From Chara braunii (Eukaryota; Streptophyta; Charophyceae; Charales; Characeae), in assembly GCA_003427395.1 (NCBI GenBank), contig BFEA01000047.1, positions 3,573,574 through 3,604,901 of the forward strand: a stretch of DNA of 31,328 bases. The letters run 5' to 3'. Both the position numbers and the translations under genes were made by a program. Position 1 is the first letter of the stretch. Each line of letters begins with the position of its first letter. Below are positions 28,402 through 31,328 of the stretch, piece by piece. The notes beneath the pieces were generated by a model that saw only the letters and a list, made by a program, of their open reading frames with translations, searched no databases and was not told the origin of the DNA.

Positions 28402-29535
28402 GTGATAGAGATCATGAAGGAGCCGGACATGAGTGCGCAGGCGGCAGAAATGGCAAGTTATGCACGGCCGATCCCGGTGACGATCACTTTGTGGATGTGC
28501 TTTTTCATGGTGATATCAGGTAAGCTGCTGCCGTTCGGCAACCTTGACGAATGCCTGAAAGAACTGCGAACGTTTAAGGCATCAGACAGGCCGGTCGACA
28601 CGCCCTTCCTGCTGGATTGCTGGGTGAATCTGCGACCATTCATTCTGGGCAAAGCGAACATGGCACAGCGCTTAGGGATATCAGTGCGCATTAGACACAG
28701 TACGCGGCGGCGAGGGAACGTCCCAGCCTTTCTCATGGAAAACGCAGAAAGCGAAAAGAAGAAGAGCTTTGAAGCGGTGCTGAAATGGGTAGATGTAGTG
28801 CTCTCAGAAGTCACAGAGGCAGAGGCATTCAACGTGGCGCGGGTGTGCGGACTGGTCTACACATGGGTGCGACTGTGCAGTGGAATCTTCCACTTGAAGA
28901 GGAAGATGAAGAAGAAAGCGATAGAGATCGCGGATCGGCAGAAGTATTATCAGATGCAGCTGCAAAGCGAGCTGGGGAGGACGATGTCCGACGACCCCTC
29001 CGAGTATGCATCGGGAAATGAAGCAGCGGATGGAGGGGCGTCGTCGGACGTTGGAACGACGGCGTCAGGAACGTCGGCAGGCGAGGGGGTGACTCCAGGG
29101 GGAGCTTCTGCAGCGACTGGGGGGACAGGCACATCGGGGACTGACGCCACCCCCACCACCCCTGGTACACCCGTCTCTCAAGGTGGGGCCACTCCAACTC
29201 CGTTGCAATTGCCGCGTATACGCCAGCTCAAAGAAGGGAGATCGAGCAAAAGGTTCTCGAGGCAAGGGAGTGACAAATCAGACACGTCTTCTAGGGGCTC
29301 TGTCAACGCACTTCCTCCCCTCAGTCCCTCGCGCAAAAGTAGCCGGCAAGCATCCATCTCGGGGAAAAGGAGAGAAACGAATGCAAGCTTGCTGACCAGA
29401 AAGGAGACCTTGTCAGCTGCGGCATTAGAGAAGGATTTGGAGTTCATAGGCAATGTTCAGGGCAAACTGCAGACGCAACAATCACTCTCATCTCTAGGTG
29501 GAGCAAGGCTACCTGGAGCGTCCATGAAGAAGTGA
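28402..29535 (+). CDS. terminal exon of stalk-like coiled-coil protein with basic Ser/Gly-rich tail
   Basis: The exon opens in phase 0 after TGCATGTTCAG and runs 377 codons to TGA at 29533-29535. Residues 1-19 continue the helix of the previous exon. Residues 20-40 (YARPIPVTITLWMCFFMVIS) resemble the Pro-containing entry to the dynein microtubule-binding domain. Residues 71-91 (LDCWVNLRPFILGKANMAQR) resemble its W...LL.D..FL..L helix. Residues 145-158 (VARVCGLVYTWVRL) resemble its V.KA....C.WVRA helix, followed by a KRK cluster and a second charged helix (to about 193). Dynein would then continue into CC2 and AAA5; here a Gly/Ala/Thr/Pro-rich region (200-270) and a basic Ser/Arg-rich tail (270-377) follow. 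An unused consensus donor CAG|GTAAGC lies inside at 28517-28525. The gene is real with good confidence; the stalk similarity is tentative. Confidence 0.8.
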   Translation: MIEIMKEPDMSAQAAEMASYARPIPVTITLWMCFFMVISGKLLPFGNLDECLKELRTFKASDRPVDTPFLLDCWVNLRPFILGKANMAQRLGISVRIRHSTRRRGNVPAFLMENAESEKKKSFEAVLKWVDVVLSEVTEAEAFNVARVCGLVYTWVRLCSGIFHLKRKMKKKAIEIADRQKYYQMQLQSELGRTMSDDPSEYASGNEAADGGASSDVGTTASGTSAGEGVTPGGASAATGGTGTSGTDATPTTPGTPVSQGGATPTPLQLPRIRQLKEGRSSKRFSRQGSDKSDTSSRGSVNALPPLSPSRKSSRQASISGKRRETNASLLTRKETLSAAALEKDLEFIGNVQGKLQTQQSLSSLGGARLPGASMKK

Positions 29536-29640
29536 GGCGGAAGTTAAAACGGGGAGACTAGAATTGCTGAATGTCGTGGAGGGCAGTTTTGTCGTGAGCA
29601 TTCCAAAGTTGTGAGAACTCCCACAGGATGTAGGCGTAAG

Positions 29641-30133
29641 CAGTGGGGGAAACCGTCCGTCACCCCCACGATGCGTCATGCGTCGTCGATGTCTGGACCT
29701 AAGTAAGATCGTCAGTTCGAGTCCATCGGTGAATGTACCCGCCATCAACGTCGGGACCTAAGTAAACGATCGTGAGTTGACATCCGTCGAGCAGCGGGGA
29801 AAAATCAAATCCATCGGTGAATGCACTGACGGACAGAAGGATGAGTCCCCCGTTTTGTCGAGCAGCGCGGGAAACCGTCCGTCCCAACGATGCGTCATGC
29901 CGACTCATGCGTCATGGACGTCTGGACCTAAGTAAAAGATTGTGAGTTCAAAATTCAAATCCATCGGCGAATGCACTGACTGACAGAAGGATGAGTCGCC
30001 CGTTTTGTCGAGCAGCGGGGGAAACCGTCCGTCCCCACGATGGGCCATGCGTCATCGACGTCTGGACCTAAGTAAGAGATCGTGAATCCAAATCCATCAG
30101 TGAATGCACTGACTGACAGAAGGACGATCTTGC
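29641..30133 (+). repeat. tandem repeat, about 140-150-bp unit, just over three copies
   Basis: Units start near 29641, 29789 (with an internal deletion), 29858 and 30008. Shared blocks in order are GAGCAGCG, GGGAAACCGTCCGTC, ACGATG with GTCATGCGTC, GACGTCTGGACCTAAGTAA, AGATYGTGAGTTC, AATCCATCGGTGAATGCACT and GACAGAAGGATGAG. The GTGAGTTCAAATCC / CAGTTCGAGTCC core resembles a Pol III B box, suggesting a tRNA-derived origin. It begins about 105 bp past the stop codon of the stalk-like gene and may lie in or next to its 3' UTR. Confidence 0.85.
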
Positions 30134-30448
30134 TGCCGCACAACGTCTATTGCATGATAAAAACTGGATAGTGAGTGCTCAACTGACACTACTGCAACTT
30201 ATCTGTTGAAGTCAAAAGTGAACTTATCTTAGTCTTGGTTTTGGGATTGTACAATTGTACAGTTTTAGGCTTTTAGGCTTTTAGGCTTTAGCAGTTTTTA
30301 GGGTGGGAATAGCTCGGGGTGTGCAATCTGAACTTTAGACATTGATTTGATCGATGATTGGATGGGTGTTAATGTGGGGGGGATAGACGAACGAACGATT
30401 GTATATGCATTAGCTCTTTAGACTGTACGTATTATACTATTGCGTTAT
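30134..30448. other. intergenic; short TTTTAGGC repeat
   Basis: TTTTAGGC is repeated about three times at 30262-30288, a variant of telomere-like words. No gene is seen. Confidence 0.5.
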
Positions 30449-30556
30449 TGTTTTTTTTTTTTTTTTTTTTCCCCGTTCAGTCGAGAGGAGTGGAGTGAGC
30501 CCCTCATTTTAGTCATCCGATGTGCGATTCGAACGCAGGTCTGTATTTATTTCATC
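30449..30556 (-). mobile_element. tRNA-derived SINE relic with poly(A) (minus strand)
   Basis: On the minus strand ATACAGACCTG is followed by GCGTTCGAATCGC, a clean Pol III B box. About 50 bp of body follows, then an A-run (the T-run 30451-30470 on plus). The same ATACAGACCTG-GTTCGAA core occurs in the tRNA-like insert at 7468-7565, so the two are related. The A-box half is not clear and no target-site duplication is found. Confidence 0.5.
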
Positions 30557-30701
30557 AGGTCATCACCGTCATGGGTGTATGTTTTATTCTGTGTATTATT
30601 GTATATGACAATATGTATCATTCTGTGTATTACTCTATGAATGCGGTTTTTCCCTGTGTATTTCACTGTATTATTATTAGAATTCTCCCAGCTTACAGTT
30701 C

Positions 30702-31018
30702 TTTTAGCGTGCCGTTTGAGTAATCCGGAGCTTGAACCCATTACCTCTGTGGTCACAACTAATCATGCAGATTTGATTAGCGTGCCGTTTAGGCAAACCC
30801 GATCTTGAACCCCCTGACCTGTCCGGTACAACTAATCAATTTGTTGGAGATTTGATTGATTAGTAATTTATTACTAGTGCTACACATCTGGTTGGAAGTC
30901 CGTCAACTTCAAGTTTTTTTAGCAAAGAGCTGTTTGAGCAAACCAACGAGAGCTTTGAACCCGTGACCTCTGTGGTCACAACTAAGGATGGAGACCCGAT
31001 TAGGAATAGTGCTGCACA
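30702..31018 (-). repeat. three diverged copies of a tRNA-3'-half-like unit
   Basis: Units start at about 30702, 30777 and 30917. On the minus strand each contains GTTGTGACC or GTTGTACC, then AGGTAAT/AGGTCA/AGGTCAC, then GGGTTCAA (B-box-like) and a GCTCAAAC- or ACGGCACGC-like end. Copies two and three also share the GATTAG...TAGTGCT(A/G)CACAT tail. They look like a tandem or nested tRNA-derived repeat. Confidence 0.65.
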
Positions 31019-31045
31019 TTTGGTTGGTTGGTTGGTTGGTTGGTT
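31019..31045 (+). repeat. (TTGG)n microsatellite
   Basis: TTGG is repeated about six times at the end of the third tRNA-like unit; in the second unit the corresponding position carries a single TGGTTGG. Confidence 0.95.
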
Positions 31046-31328
31046 AGCCCATTTTGCCCGCGGCGAGGCCCGTGCTGGGCAGTTTCTCAGACTGGCTGCA
31101 TGTCGAATACAAGTGGAAGGGAAGAAGGATGAGATTGCCACTGATAGCGAACATACAAAGACAGCTGCGGGTATGTCGACCCAAAAGTCGTCTTTTTTTC
31201 TGTTTTTTTGGGTCACAGACTTCGAAGCTCGGTGCCAGAAATAGGGTTTGCGTACTTGTTGTTAAGTGGGCTGGTTGTGGGTCCTGTGGTCCACAGGACT
31301 GATGCTTATTGCCCAGCATGTGCTTCTT
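31046..31328. other. window end, no gene recognised
   Basis: About 280 bp with a CCACAGGAC / GTCCTGTGG inverted repeat (31282-31299: GTCCTGTGGTCCACAGGAC is a near-perfect palindrome). Nothing else is recognised. Confidence 0.45.

Noticed and set aside
29641-30133. CRISPR-like array
   Set aside because: The units are 140-150 bp tandem repeats without short repeat/unique spacer structure, in a eukaryotic genome.

Overview
This window looks like a stretch of a large, repeat-rich nuclear genome from a green-lineage (streptophyte) organism. A charophyte alga such as Chara is my best guess, but that is inference. The evidence is degenerate TTTAGGG-type telomere-like repeats (8078-8162), a small insert resembling land-plant/charophyte mitochondrial small-subunit rRNA (3306-3370), spliced genes with long introns, LTR and LINE relics, tRNA-related retroposons and many long microsatellites. 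Nothing bacterial is present.

Layout. 1-3306 is the internal part of a dead Ty3/gypsy LTR retrotransposon: gag, zinc knuckle, protease and the start of reverse transcriptase. It ends in a 69-bp in-frame duplication joined to a mitochondrial rRNA fragment. 3371-5990 holds nothing recognisable. 5987-6301 is a CT microsatellite broken by a single N, with its flank repeated on both sides. 6400-13800 is repeat territory: a two-copy SINE-like element (6400-6900 on minus, 12618-13045 on plus with target-site duplication), a retroposed tRNA-like sequence with target-site duplication (7468-7565), two foldback MITEs (7130-7237 and 9824-10035), telomere-like DNA and diverged direct repeats. 13800-19700 continues with microsatellites, hairpins, tRNA-like relics and a TIR-bounded element (17493-17877). 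20390-21534 may hold an unrecognised minus-strand gene. 22230-24720 is a broken minus-strand LINE carrying a short poly(A) insertion. At 24958-24995 a perfect Nextera mate-pair junction adapter is embedded, so continuity across that point cannot be trusted.

The only well-supported cellular gene is on the plus strand: exons 25800-25988 and 28402-29535, joined in phase, stop at 29533-29535, upstream exons not found. Its product has predicted coiled-coil-like helices flanking a segment with landmarks reminiscent of the dynein heavy-chain microtubule-binding stalk, followed by a Gly/Thr/Ser-rich basic tail instead of the rest of a motor. Its 2.4-kb intron is full of mobile and repeat DNA, including a third foldback MITE. 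Downstream lie a tandem repeat of about 140-150 bp (29641-30133) and several tRNA-related repeats (30449-31045).

Three themes stand out: assembly artefacts that affect how the window should be read (adapter; N with duplicated flank), small non-autonomous mobile elements recognisable by their termini or target-site duplications, and one unusual stalk-like gene.
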